64,000 bases of DNA from Litomosoides sigmodontis. Its lineage: Eukaryota; Nematoda; Chromadorea; Rhabditida; Onchocercidae. Below, one piece after another: positions 25,725-38,907 of this stretch; position 1 is the stretch's first letter, and each line of letters begins with the position of its first letter. A program made the translations under genes and the position numbers. The DNA lies in NCBI GenBank assembly GCA_963070105.1, contig OY718808.1:8660398-8724397 (forward strand), read 5' to 3'. Under the pieces are notes generated by a model. The model searched no databases, was not told the DNA's origin, and saw nothing but the letters and a program-made list of their open reading frames with translations.

Positions 25725-28700
25725 CTAACTTGGAAGTAATTCTTCGGGAAGAGGCTGAAATATCATGTAATCTCTCAGGGACTTCGGAATAGGAAGATCA
25801 TCCAAAAACCGACCATACAACAGCTTTGATGTTCGGAAACACTTGCGCACGGCAAGACGACTTAAATGTAAAAGTTTAGGAACCTGCAATATAAAAAATT
25901 TTAACATTTGGAACACCATCATTTATTAATTCCTTGACGAAAAAGGTGTATTTGTGCAGTATGGAATAAAACCTAACTGTATTAAGAAACAGCCAAATAT
26001 TTTGCTTCTTTGAGTAAAACTTTCTGTGGTGTTCCCGGAATAATTCAAGTACTACTGTACATGTCCGAGAGAAATTACACTGACTCAATTATCTCCCTAT
26101 TAATGGAAATCTTTTCAGGTAAGACGTAAAACTTGACTATGTAGTAAGTGATAATTTTAATGAGTAAAATAACTTATTACTTTCGGTTTAGCGCCGACAA
26201 CTTCTGTCACTTCATTACAACAGTTTGGAATACCAGGCGAAAAGAGCACTAAAAGTTTCATCAATTTTTCAATATCCGTTACATATGTCGTCTGCATAAC
26301 ATCATACATTAACGAATAACCATTTCTGCATTTGCACCAGTTCTATAATGAAAAAAAATGTTTTATCGTCATAAGCATTCCATACAATTGGAATTTAACC
26401 ATCTATTAGTTGAAACTAGTCTTAAATAATAGTTCCATTTCCAAATATTTCAAAAAAAAAAGCTATATTCATAAAAGTTCCATTGACCTAATCAATGAAA
26501 ACATTTAGTCGGATTTTGTAACGGACAAATCATCGATTGTGTAGTAGACATGTAATGTCCCAAATAATAATTTATATGAAAAAAATAATAACTGATACGA
26601 ATGTCATGGAAAGTCAGCTATTAAATCACAGTGATCTCTTAATCATTTACTAACCTTCAAAGCCGGATCCAAACCACAGCTCAACAATAAAAGCAACTGA
26701 CGGCGATTGCAGGTACCCAAAGAACTAACCAATGCATCTGGCACGTCGCATGTTCGCTCAATACTAAAATAACCTCGAAATGCATAAAATCCAACTTGTT
26801 GGATTTGTTTATTGAAAAGTAAGCAATTTCTCTCATTGATTAAAAATTTTGAATCAATAAGAGTTAACTGTTCACTTTTCAATAAACATGTTATGCTTAC
26901 TTAGACCCAAAAAGCCATAAGCTTCGTGCAGGACAGAAACAAAGACAAAAATTTTTAGTCGATCTTTACACCGTAAATTTTCCAGTCTTGTTATTTTGTG
27001 TAAAATTATAAATCGTATTTGCAGAAAACTCAGCTTCAACACTGAGAATGAAAATAGCCTCGCTACATCCTTATTCAAGATTATTCCATGGGTGAAAATT
27101 TTGCAAATACGATTTATAATTCATGTAGATGCAGAAATGGTTGCCCAAAGAACTAACGTTACCTCATAGCATTAATGTCAACGTCATTTTCCAAAAATTT
27201 GTACAGGATAACAGGATCAATGCGATTTCGAAATGCAAATAAGAATGGAGAAAAACAGTTCTTTACATATGTCATCTAAATAAAAACGTGGATATGTAGA
27301 AGCACGTATTTGTGAAAAATTTTGGATTAAAATATAGAGAAAAACCGATAGAAAATGGATTTAGAAGAAGTTATAAAATTTTAATAGCATTTTAGTTGGG
27401 TAAAACAAAGAGGCTAAATGATAGAATAGTTTAGCTTTCTATATAACTAATAAAAAGTGAACCTTAGCACCGGCTTCAAGAAGTCTCTCAACAACTGAAG
27501 TATACCCCTTTCGAACAGCTTCACGTAGTGGAGTATGATATCGACGCGAAAATAGTGGCCGTAAATATGGTATAATCATGCCAACTGGTTCACATGAATT
27601 CATTGGGACCTGAAAACTTCACTTTATGCAGCTTTTTCATCTCATTGTTTAATATTTTCTTTAAAAAATGCATGTTTTTCGATGCTTACCATCTCTACTA
27701 ACCAATTCTGTGTGTCAGACATCTGTTAATAAATGCCATAAATTTATACCTCGGTCGAAAAACCAGCATCGAGTAATAAACAAATAGATTCGTATGATCC
27801 ACTATAAGCAGCTGCTGATACTGGATCAACCTATAAGTAGTTCCCTATCGACAAAATAACCAAACTTTTTCAAGAACATTAACGATTACAGATGTGCTTC
27901 GCTATGGTCCGCATAAGCACTTGATACTCTATGCAGTTTAGTGTTCGTTTCGGACGATTGCAATAGCCCATTATTTCATTGTGAAACAAACGAAAAAAAA
28001 GCATCTTGAATTAAAAAATACTGCGATCAACTTTGCCACTTTGTCCGTCCCTTCAGCTGATTTGAAAGATTTTTCTTTAAAAGGTAAATTTTAATTTAAA
28101 CTAACTTCTGTTTCTTTCAACGTTTCTTTATTAACGTGAGGTATAAGTAATTCCACGCACTTGGGATGATCGTTTAGTGCAGCAGCAGCAATTGCATGTA
28201 TTCGGCTTCCGTCATCGCCCCAAACTGGATGCTGAGTTATGTTACAATCAGCTCCGTGATTTATCAGTAATAAAAGAATCTGCAAAAAAATTCATTAAAA
28301 TTACAGTATAATTACAGCGTCCCATACATGATTATACCCAGCTTTATTCTACTCAATGAAAGCACACCAAACTTCTTCATTTCCGCATTCGTGATGCATT
28401 CTTAAAATAGTCATGATTACTTAGCTGCTTGAAAAACTTACGTCCTCAAATCCGGCATCAGCAGCAGCCATGACACAAGTTAGCCCATTCTCCACTGATA
28501 CATTGGCGAGTTCGGCCGCCCTATCTATATTATTCATTAGACTGTGTTCAAGAAACAATGGGAAATATGAATAAACGTGTATAAAATTAAATTATTTAAG
28601 CTATATGTAGTTAATTGACGAGTTGATAAATTATGTAGAAGCATAAGTATATTCTCATTTGAATTTAATCCAACTACAATATATTACTTTACTTGTGGTT

Positions 28701-30827
28701 GAACGCAAAATCACTAATAGTTAAAACAATAATCAGGAATGAAATAAAGGATCCCACTAATTTAAACTTTTAAAGCATTTCCAGCCTTGAAAAAAAAAAC
28801 AATTGTACCTCCTGCTACTTCCAGAAGCAATTTCACGCCTGCATAAAAATTCTCTTGTACAGCAACCATTAATGCTGTATGTTTGTTCATATCGACAGCA
28901 AAAATATCTGCTCCTAAACTGATTAGTCGTCGCATCATAACCTAAATGCGGAAAATTTTCTAATTGTTGTCCTCCTGATCCTAAACATTTCCTCCTCCTC
29001 CTCCTCCACCTCCTTATTGTGCCAGAAAATTTTTATAAACTTTCATTCTCCATTTGATGCTCCGAAAATTAAATTCTATGAAAATTCACGAATCCATAAT
29101 CAATATATTCCGGCAAGAAAAATATGTACCAAATCTTTCGTATCTGCTGATTCATGTAACGCCGACCATCCATCATACCATACATCAAGTGGATTGGCTC
29201 CTCTGTCAATTAATAATAAAGCCAAAGCAGTATTTTTAGACTTAATAGATTGAATCAGTGGGGTCATTTCATCCAGAGTTCGACTATTTGGATTTGCTCC
29301 CTACAAAAAATCGACTTTAGATGTCTTACGTGAACAAAAGAAATAATCTTTTCGATTTTCTCTTTAGCAAAAGAAGAACCGAAATGACTAAGCTTACACA
29401 TACTAGTTTTTCCACGTTTCGAGATAAAAACAGAAAATTCCAATCAATAGGAACTGATTTTCTGAAAAATAATGCTAGCCTCGAAAGTAACTGAAGCTGT
29501 AAAATGTCGGAGTAGTTATATGAGTTGCTTGCTCAAATATATCACATACTGGAAGCAAAATATTCAAACGTACGTTATCAAGAAGATATCGCGCTACTTC
29601 AAGAGCTTCATCATGTCTGCAAGACATACGGCAAACCAATATGAGCGGCGTAACAGAATCGTGAGCTTGAGCATTCACATTACAGCGTCCTTCAAATAAC
29701 AAAACAAATACGATAAAATTGGAGAAATAAAAATTTTTTCGTTTAGGATTCAGTTAAGAGTTTTTTCCTTGATTTTAAGCAGTGTACAACAGAACAAAGC
29801 GTCTAAAAGCAATCAGTTGTTTGAAATATGATAACTGGGTACAGACTATGTAAAATCTGAAAAGATAACTGTCAACTAAATTTTCGGAAAAGAATACGAT
29901 ATGCATGGAAACAATGAACAAGCCAATAATGTAATTAGATAAACTGACAATAAATAATATAAAGAAATTTCGGATGTGTCTTCAAATAAAAATGAATCGT
30001 TACAGCGGTCAAGTTAAGAAAACTTCTCCTTAAAAACGTGCGGAGATTAACTGACATATGTACCACCGCGTGACATAATTTCAAGCAATCTGAGCAGAAA
30101 AAAAACATCTTACCACTATCAACAAGAACTTTACAGCATTCCAAATGCAATCCGTAAGCAGCTTCATGAATTGGCCACCAAGAACGATCATCCGGAAACA
30201 ATCCATATCCGGCATGCAGCAACTGACGTGTTAACTCAACATTACCCAAACGACATGCAACCCCAACTGTCACGTTCCTTTCTACCACAATTGGTTCTTC
30301 TTCAAATCTGTGAATATTGCTACCGATCCAATCCGATCTCGTCTAAACAATCACAATTTTGGAAAAAATATTGCAGAAAATTTCACACTAACCCCATCAT
30401 GCTTTATGCCAGCACTTATTCTCGCGATTCTTATGAAAATATTAATGTGAAATGGAACGTCCTTTCATTTTTCTGCATATTTACAAACGTAAGCAAATCA
30501 TTCCTATATATCATCAACGCACTCACTGCGTTTGATTTATCCGAAAATTAACAAGAAATGGAAAAAATAAATGTAAGAAGATAGGGAGAAATCACTAACT
30601 ACATATCATACCACTGATACACTGTCTATCAAAGTAGGAGAATCCTGGTTAAGAAACTGAAAATGAAGCAACAACCTAAAGCTCACCAAATAGGATGATG
30701 TAAATAAAATATTCTATTAACCACTTACGCATCATTTGCTACATTTCCATCCGATGGAATACACGTTTAACACGCAGAATACAAACATAGCTGATGCATT
30801 TAACAAACGGTAACTTACTCGTTTCAT
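25725..30827 (-). CDS. asb-3: Ankyrin repeat and SOCS box protein, ASB3-like (561 aa)
   Basis: Thirteen exons join without a phase break: 30819-30827, 30114-30342, 29574-29689, 29130-29300, 28809-28941, 28442-28524, 28106-28279, 27750-27830, 27463-27609, 27163-27275, 26655-26763, 26181-26342 and 25725-25883. Ankyrin repeats run through the first ~400 residues; clear cores include WWPIHEAAY, TPLIQSIKSKNTALALLLIDRGANP, GWSALHESAD and ILLLLINHGADCN. The C-terminal ~52 residues form a SOCS box, with the BC-box-like VPKLLHLSRLAVRK and the LPIPKSLRDYM that sits where the Cul5-box LPLP lies. Order, the WxPIHEAAY repeat and the divergent middle match vertebrate ASB3 (518 aa). ASB proteins are substrate receptors of Elongin B/C-Cullin5 ubiquitin ligases; the substrate here is unknown. 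The first exon (only MKR) is the least certain part. Confidence 0.88.
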
Positions 30828-33800
30828 CACTGATCGCACATATCCAATTAAGCAATCGATAGCTTCCTATAAATTTAATATCGTCGATCACGTAATGAAT
30901 TAGCAAAAGTACCGTCGCAGATATCGCATCCCGCAGGAAAAAAGCAGTACGTCCCCTATTGTCACTCCGCGATTCCTATCTCCGTCTACGCATCACACGC
31001 GTTGCATGTATCTCTCCGCTCTTTCACTACCCTACGTCTCTCTCCACTCTACAGCTATGCATTGCGACTCATTCCGTACGTCACATTACTCGTTCACTAC
31101 GTTATTCGAAATTCCATCGTCCTTTGCCGTATAAGAGATGAGATTTGAAATTGCGAAACATTCATATCAAATTTTCCCTAACGTTTCGGCTTCTTTTCGA
31201 GATTTCCCCTCTTCCAGCCACGCTTCTCATCGTCTATTGCGTAGAACTTTGAACTGGTTTTTCTTTCACATCACAAATCATTAATCGATCAATTTACGGA
31301 CAGTATCAGAAGAAAATTTTCACTTATTTTTCTCTAACAGTAGAATTTCACTTTTCAAAACAGCATAAAATACATCATGGTTTTAATTTAGGTTCACTTC
31401 ACACATTTAATCAAGTAACTTTTCGATAGCTTTCTGCTGATCGTCGATCCTTGCCTCAATACGTCGCCTTTGCAAATGGGAAAGCCGAAAAGCGAGCCAC
31501 AAGTCTGACTTGAAAAAAACTCAAATTTTATAATTTTTTCTTGACGGTACTGTTAGAAGTTAACGGTGCAGTCAATCAACTTCCAAGGATCACCACTACT
31601 GTTTAATATTTTCGTAAAAAACCGTTGAACAGAAAACACAACAAAATTAACATTTTTTTTAACTGAAAATTCTTGGAGACGCTAATCCCTGTGTCGGATC
31701 ACTCATTACTCATGACAGAGTGCTCTTACAGTAACAAAAATCACTTTAATTTTGCTCTTACTCTAAAAGACATTATTTATACTGAATTGAGAGAACAGGG
31801 ATGACGGTAACTATCGGTCGATTTAAGAGGTACAACGTCATATCAAATGACCTCATGAATCATTGAGTCGATTTAAATGACCGCAAGTCATATTAATTGA
31901 CCTTACGAATTGATATTTAGAGAAATGCGAGTAAAATCATCCTTCAATTTTTTTCTTCAAAAATTTTTTCCACTTTCTTAAAGAATCCCAGCAATACTGG
32001 GTTTTTTGTTCATTGTTCATAAAATTTCTACTCATTTTGAACAGAAATTTTATGCAGAAATATCCCAATATTTTTAATTTGAAACTTAAATTCAGGGAAA
32101 ACTGAATGTTTTCATATTTCTAACTTCTATATACAGCACAACTCCTTGAAAGAAACGTTGAAAATACGTTAGAAATCAATACGTTCACGTTTCTTGCGAG
32201 AAAGAAATAAAATTTAGCAATGACCAATTTTTGACTGATAAAAAGTGAAATTCAATTACAAAAATAATGTTAATAATTTGAGAATTTCATTCATTCACCT
32301 ATATCACGTGTGATCTCTGTTATACGTACCGCTCATACTGTTGCGAATGGTTGGAGAAACTGGTTTGGTTGGATACTCGTCTATTAGTGCAGTCGAAGAT
32401 TACTACGAATAGTTGGTTTATTCCTTTACAGTAGTGGCTAAACACTAACAGTATTAGTTTGGAATATGAGCAGTACTGGGATGCTTCTTGCGGCACAACG
32501 ATATAAGATACGGTTTGATCGCAATTAGAATGTACGATTTGGATTGGGAGTTGAAGTTAACTGTTGTCGTCCCTTGACTGTTGACCACTGCTAAACTCTC
32601 TTGGACTATGGTCCTGTATATACGAGGTCAACAAGGCTTGAGGTCAAATCGGCGTGCATCTTGAAATGAAATACATATAACAAACAAGTACAGTTACTTT
32701 AGCGGTGATCGACTTACAACGGGTTAACCGCTATTGTACAATGTCGGTGTTGAACACAGCAAAGGACTAGGCAGTTGTAAACCAGTCCTCATGCTAACTA
32801 ATGACTTACTGATTTCTCTAATTTCTGTCCACCTTATTTCGAGTTTTTGACATATACTAATATGTGTTTATGTGTTTAATGAAACCTTACTATTTACTGA
32901 CTTACAAAGCCTGTAACTACTAAACGATGAGCACGAGAGTAAGCCTAAATAAAAAAATGAATGAAAAGCAAAGAGCGTTGGAAGTTAAACAATATGGAAA
33001 ATTACGTAATGAATAAATTAAAAAATTGCTCATATCTATCCATCAGATGTTTTCAAAAAACCCTTTTTTTTTAAACATTTCTAAGAAGTAATTCATTAAT
33101 AAGGAAGAGATGATGACCGGTTACTACAAGAAAAACCTTTGCTACCAAATCTTTCAGGCATTCGAATCGCAGAACATAATGAAATGAGTTAAATTGACAA
33201 ATGAGTGTTAATTTCATCAGCTAAATAAGCTTAGCAAATGACAAACATAATTCTGATATTATCAATTAAATACTTAATTCCTTTAACGTTGTGCTGTTAC
33301 CTGCAACAGTGTATGTCAGAGAGTAAGGAAAGACGGTTCCAATTCATATAATTTGCACTCCCAGAAATTAGACATACATCACAGAATTTCATCAACCATT
33401 TGCGCTCAATTAAATGAAGCAATTGATTGCCTAACTTAAATTAATTAAATTAATTGTTTGTCTTATTTCAAATGCGTGATCAATGTGTTGTTCATTCTAG
33501 TCGGGCTTCTTTTTCAAAATTTAAAAAGGGGAAGTAATTAATTTCTTTGTTTTTTGATAAATCTAATAAATAAAGTTCGTTAATGCTTAAAGAAGTGTAG
33601 ACAGCAGTAAGGAAACATGTCTAAACTAGAAGCTTGTTTTGATTATTTTACAGTTCTTTAACTTCATTTAAGCGTCACCTTTACGACGTTCCTCACATAA
33701 TTTCATCCACGCTTTCCGTCTGTTACCTGAGGTAAACGATCTGCAACACTGAGTGAATGGATGGATGGTCGATGGATAGGATTGACAGACAGTCAGTTTA

Positions 33801-34298
33801 ATAGTAGCAAAAGTAAATTATAACGATTGAAATGAATGAAAAACAGAACCTGTATGTTCAAATTGACCACGCAATCCACGTTTCCCATTTGTCCAACAAA
33901 CGTTTGAATGTAAGAAATATCTGACAAAGGTGTTTCCCAAACATTTCACTTTCTCCCTTCTCCTTCAATTATCGGCATGGTACATTTCAAACGGCCCCCT
34001 CCTACACGTTCCCTCATATTTGGACGACGTCAGAAATGAAAAAGTGATGAGAGTGTGAGAACGTAGGAGGATCACTACTACTGTAGCATTATTGTTTACC
34101 CCTCTGCTCATTCTCCCTTCTATGTAGGTAGTCGGTATTACCGTAATCGTCCTCCATCTCTTTCTCCTTTGCAAAACTGCAAATTGATCAAAGCGCTTCT
34201 TTTTACGACACCCTTTTTCGTTTACTCTCTTTTCTAACAAATGCATCATTTCAATGGCTATCTACTGCTCTTTTCGTGCGAGTTTTATCTCTTTTCAG
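30828..34298. other. Divergent intergenic region between ASB3-like and CCCH genes
   Basis: About 3.5 kb between two genes transcribed away from each other, so it should contain both promoters. Plus-strand frames at 30171-30551 and 30959-31141 are shadows or noise. A minus-strand frame at 33965-34249 is basic and has no motif. The part near 32330-32790 has visibly higher GC than its surroundings (separate entry). Confidence 0.5.
32330..32790. other. GC-richer island, possibly a decayed mobile-element remnant
   Basis: This stretch differs in composition from the AT-rich flanks: fewer A/T homopolymers and many GG/CC dinucleotides. It starts with TGTTGCGAATGG, contains a TATATACGAGG segment that could be a core promoter, and has a short inverted repeat (TTAGCGGT at about 32699 with AACCGCTA about 20 bases later). 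An LTR-like remnant is possible, since TG..CA ends are present, but no target-site duplication or internal coding region is visible. Confidence 0.25.
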
Positions 34299-34345
34299 GT
34301 TACATTAAGCTCGGATATCCGCTATGTGATGATGATTATACAGCT
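34299..34345 (+). other. Candidate 5' untranslated exon of the first CCCH gene
   Basis: Bounded by CTTTTCAG on the left and CAGCT/GTGAGT on the right. It carries ATGs but no frame that continues into the CCCH protein: joined to position 34660 it would make a 12-codon upstream open frame ending in TAA before the main ATG. It could be an alternative leader exon or chance. Confidence 0.3.
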
Positions 34346-34652
34346 GTGAGTAATACTTTGTACATTTATTGATTTTTAATTTCAATCCCATGATGGAATT
34401 GTCGAACGTTCCACTAATATGTCAGTCACTCACGCGCACTAATCAACAACCTAGTTTACGCACTACTGTTGCAAGACGTGAACGATCAGCACTTCACTAT
34501 CACATAGAATTTAAAAATGTTCTTGCAACAAGGGATGTTTAGTAAAAACTGCAGCTGGAGATATCCATCATTCATTTCACGTGGAAAAATGTTGAGCGAC
34601 GTGGTCAATAAAGTATAAACTTCGCATTCGTTTTCAGTACCGTTTTTCTTTG

Positions 34653-34687
34653 TTTTCAGGTCTAACAAATCATCTTACTAACCCGCA
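34653..34687 (+). promoter_or_regulatory. Splice acceptor in leader, candidate SL1 trans-splice site
   Basis: TTTGTTTTCAG ends at 34659, 28 bases before the ATG of the CCCH gene. In nematodes such an acceptor just upstream of the start codon is often the spliced-leader site. Here it could instead join the 34299-34345 exon by cis-splicing. Confidence 0.45.
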
Positions 34688-37600
34688 ATGCTGTCGACTA
34701 TCAGTCCTCAGAGAACCGTAGTGCCAGTGCATACCGGACAGCCGGGAACACCGCCGGTTCTCAACCAGAAACGGCCTGTTATTGAAGCTGCTGCACCTAT
34801 TCAGTTACGCGAGTTACTCAAGCAATTCTACGGTCTGGAAGAGGGTGCAGATTTATATGCTATACCAAATAACCCTAATAAGTTAGTTTCGTTTGTTGAT
34901 CTCACTTATCTTCCTCCCTTCTTCGTTCCTTCCTCGCCTTGCATTTCGTGTTTTGGATTACTTTGGGTGCAAGTGTAGCAGTTTCAATGGTCTAAGGTTA
35001 AATGATGTAATGATCAATTTTAGAGATTTTCATTTCCTTGTAATTTTTCCCTGAAAAAATTTTTATTGAAAAAACTGACGGGCGTATTTTTTATCGAATT
35101 CTAATTTACTTATTTTCCCAAATTATTGTAATGAATTTTATTTTATTTCACGAAACTTTTAGTATTATTAAAGCTTAAATGAAATTAGTTCAAGAGTCAC
35201 CATATGTGAATGAAATAATTTCAGGGAATTGTTTTTACACCAAAATGAATGATGTAATTTGGAGTGATGATGATTATGGCAGTTATACTATTTGCATATT
35301 TTTTAGGCTTTTTGTGTTGTACCGAGGACAGTTGCGAACAGTCGACTTATCTTCATGGCAAACAGTTCAGCAGGGCAGCATCCCTCCCGTAATACTTCTG
35401 TATATGCTTGATAACTAATAAGTATGCGATACAAAGCGATAGTATTTCCAGATCTATAGTTCCGTAAAGTAATTGCCATGCTCCCTACGAGTAAGGCTAA
35501 ACTGGGAAGATTTATTCAGGCCTACAATTTTTGTTTACGTATAGTATATAGCTTGTTTACGTTAAGATGTAATTATAAACATAATTGAAATCACTTTTGA
35601 GTTTTCTAGCTTATCTTTTATAGAAGGTAGGCAGTGATGGTTTTAAAGTAAGTTCTGAATCATCTTTGGAAGATGCAGGAAGGGATGGGCGAGTAGCTCC
35701 ACCAGTAACACCAATTACACCACATCAAACGACAGCAGTATGCGTTTGTTTTCACCTGTTGCTTCAGTTATAATTTTCGTGATTAATTTATGCTTTCCGA
35801 TCGCATATCTTTTCACTTCAATTTAAATTTTTGGAAAAGTCTTTCATCTAAGCATACTTGTTTTTCCTTTCGTCTTTCTACACTATCTTATTAGTAGCGT
35901 AGCGTATTCTAACAGTCACAAACACATCAAGTTCATTTCGGATCCAGATGATATTGAATTTCATTCCTTTCCTTCGGACAAGTGAGGAAGACCATTTGAT
36001 GCAGAGACAGTCTTTTTAATGTTCTTGCTTTAGAATCGCGTAAGTGAATCGGAGTGGCATAAGTCGATTTCTGATCAAGAACGAGAATTCCTGAAAAGAG
36101 GTAGGTTTATGGTGAGTAAGGACCTAAATCCATTCATTTTTTTACTACAATTTCCAGAACGTCGTCGAAAGAGCGCGTATAAAACGTCACTCTGCAATGC
36201 ATTTCGAGATATTGGACAGTGTCCATATGGTATTCAGTGCCGGTTTGCACATGGGATTGGTGAATTACGTCCTACGCCAGGGGTAATTGCTCTTGTTTAC
36301 AGTGAAATTTAATTTTAGGGGTTGTTCGTTCGTTTTCCACTTATTCTTGAGTCTTTTTCCGTGGTGAACTGTGCAAAAATTGTATTCGCATATTTTTTCG
36401 GGAAATCTTCGTTAGCGGTTTACCAGTACGCGTTTCAGCCACATCCAAAATATAAAACGCAGCTTTGCAACAAGTTTGCTTTGTTTGGCTCGTGTCCATA
36501 TGGTAGTCGTTGTCAGTTTATTCATATGCGTCCATATCAAATGCAAAATGACTTGGTAGGTTTTGATTTGTTGATGATCGTGCATTGCTCAGTGGTTTAA
36601 CTTGTTAATTCGCACCTGTAGTGTTATTCCATTTGCGAAAATGTTTGCAAATATGACTGTTATATATCTGTCCATATTAACGTGGTTTTTTGAAAGTTTT
36701 CACTGAAAGAATGCGATTTTTTCCTTGCTTTGAGTTTCTAACTTATATATTGTCTGACTTACAGTATACTTATCTGTTCGTCTGTATGAAATAATTTTGA
36801 AGTTTTGGACAATTTTAGATGCATATGAACTTCACAGCAAGTCTCGATAGTGGCAGTAAGCATGCATTGCGTTATCGCCATTCCTCGAGGGGTGCAAGAC
36901 AAAGGTTGTCAATCTGTAATCACAGTAATTTAAATATTTTATTCACATTGAGAAGGAAATAGTATTCCGTGATTTCAGCAGTCACAAATGTTTCCGAGTA
37001 ATTTTAAAATAAGTGAATGTGATTTGAAGTACAATCATCTGAGATATTACTGCTAAAATAAATCTTTGCGATTTATGATGTCCAAAGAATACTATCATAA
37101 ATTAATGTTGTTGTTGGAATTCCGCTAAACCTTTTTGTTTATGTTCTGTGAAATCTAAATTTTGAAGCATGCAGTTCTCTAGTGTAGCAAATCATTGTCA
37201 ACATAAAAGATTTTGATGGATTTTAGGTTCTGTGCAGGAAATGCATGTCAGCATTGTTGTGATATTAATATGCAAGCTATTGAAATGCCATCCAGTCATC
37301 GTGACTCAACAGAGATTGCTCAGGTTTGTGGCTATCTTGCGTACTTGGTGTGGAATTTGTATGATTTGCAGTTTGATGCTTTTAATAGGTATAAATCAGA
37401 CCGACATTTTTTATAACTCTATGAAGCTTTTGATGAAAGTTTAGGAGGCATTCATTTTCTTTTTGAAGTTTGAGCTGTGGGATCTTATTACTGTCTTGGA
37501 ATTAATAAGAGTGCAAGCACATTGATATATCCTGAAATTTTTATCGAAATGGATGTGATTCGGTACCTTTTTTCTTAGTTCTGTTATTGCGTGGTTTGCA

Positions 37601-38071
37601 TTGAATGGAAAAGTTCAAAAACAGTTTTTTTCGCTAAGTTTCAGGCTTTTTGGCATCAGTATAGGCCAGATGGGAGTAATGTCGGAACGACATTGGGTGG
37701 TTTGCCGGCTGCGGGCTCGAACGGTTTGAATTTCGACAGTACTGCAGTGGAAGATTTGTTTAGTACAATGTAAGCTTGGGTTACACTTAAACAACCCAAT
37801 TCTTTTTTGAATTCGTGATTTTCCAGTTTCTGTTTTTTTTTAATTGAAGACTGCTACACTTCTGATTTGCAGTAATGAGTGCGCTATTTTTGATACCGAC
37901 AGTGCGTCGAGTTTATACCAAATTTTTCAAATTATTTGTAGGAGTATTGAGGAACGCAGCAATCCATTCACGCAGTCATGTTTTCCACGTATAAATCATG
38001 AGAACTACGATAGGAGTGGCGCAATCATAAGCCGCGTGAATAACACTGATATATCATATCGTATCTCGTGA
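34688..38071 (+). CDS. Tandem CCCH zinc-finger RNA-binding protein, paralogue A (378 aa)
   Basis: Ten exons join in phase: 34688-34881, 35307-35388, 35624-35737, 36034-36100, 36158-36282, 36439-36555, 36819-36904, 37227-37323, 37645-37769 and 37942-38071. Two C-x8-C-x5-C-x3-H fingers are complete: C165/C174/C180/H184 within [20 protein letters not shown], and C204/C213/C219/H223 within [14 protein letters not shown], separated by 19 residues. This is the tristetraprolin-type tandem finger, and the lead-in YKT and the GxGELRP linker are typical of nematode germline/embryo proteins such as POS-1, MEX-5 and OMA-1. Such proteins bind single-stranded 3' UTR sequence and control maternal mRNA translation or stability. 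The N-terminal region ([14 protein letters not shown], then [13 protein letters not shown]) and the C-terminal tail are not a family I recognise, but the N-terminal part is shared with paralogue B downstream. Confidence 0.9.
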
Positions 38072-38867
38072 AATTCTTCAAAACTGTAGTTTATCTACAT
38101 TTTAACTTTGATATCTGTTAAAAATATACAGATTCTAATTTTTTTCCTTTGAATTTTTCCAAATATGGTGGTGTATGGTGACATATAGATTTGTAAATAT
38201 ATTATTTTCATTATCGGATAAAGTCTGGTTATTCTGATGTCAACGGTCACCATTGTATTGGTATCTTTGCATGTATGAGTTATTCATTTTTATCTTTAGT
38301 AATGTGAACTGATTTGATCATTTCATTATCTCATATGTATATATACGTATATGCATATACGTTGTAAACGTTTGCATTATATTTGTTGCATTTTTTACTT
38401 TTGATTATTCTGGTACGATACTCTGCACATATTATTACTTGTTAGTTTGAAGTGGCTTACTTAACACTTCTGCTCTACCATTACTATATTTTCCTTTTTG
38501 TGCTCCTCATCTGTCATTAAATGCGGAACTTACGGACGAACCGTATGTGTCATTTATCGTGGTAGTTGCTGATGTTTTAAGAGAACGTTTTAAGAGAGTG
38601 CTTATTCTGTCGTTTCACATGTGCTTTTATTTTTATTCTGCCATGTTGATCGGTAAGCTTCTTAAATGATTTTTAAATGACTTTATGTTTGCAATGTGAA
38701 AGTTGAAATTTGTGAGTTTTCAAATGGCAAGGAAAACTGCAGGGGTAATCTTGGAGAGTAATCTTTCATGTTCAAAATTCATCGATAAGGCATTACTGGG
38801 TATATTATGTTTTTTTATATGTATTTGTATAATTATGGGGAGTACTTTTTTATATGTGTAAAGTTTA

Positions 38868-38907
<40 letters not shown>

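Noticed and set aside
30171..30551. 126-codon plus-strand open frame
   Set aside because: Antisense shadow over the second exon of the ASB3-like gene.
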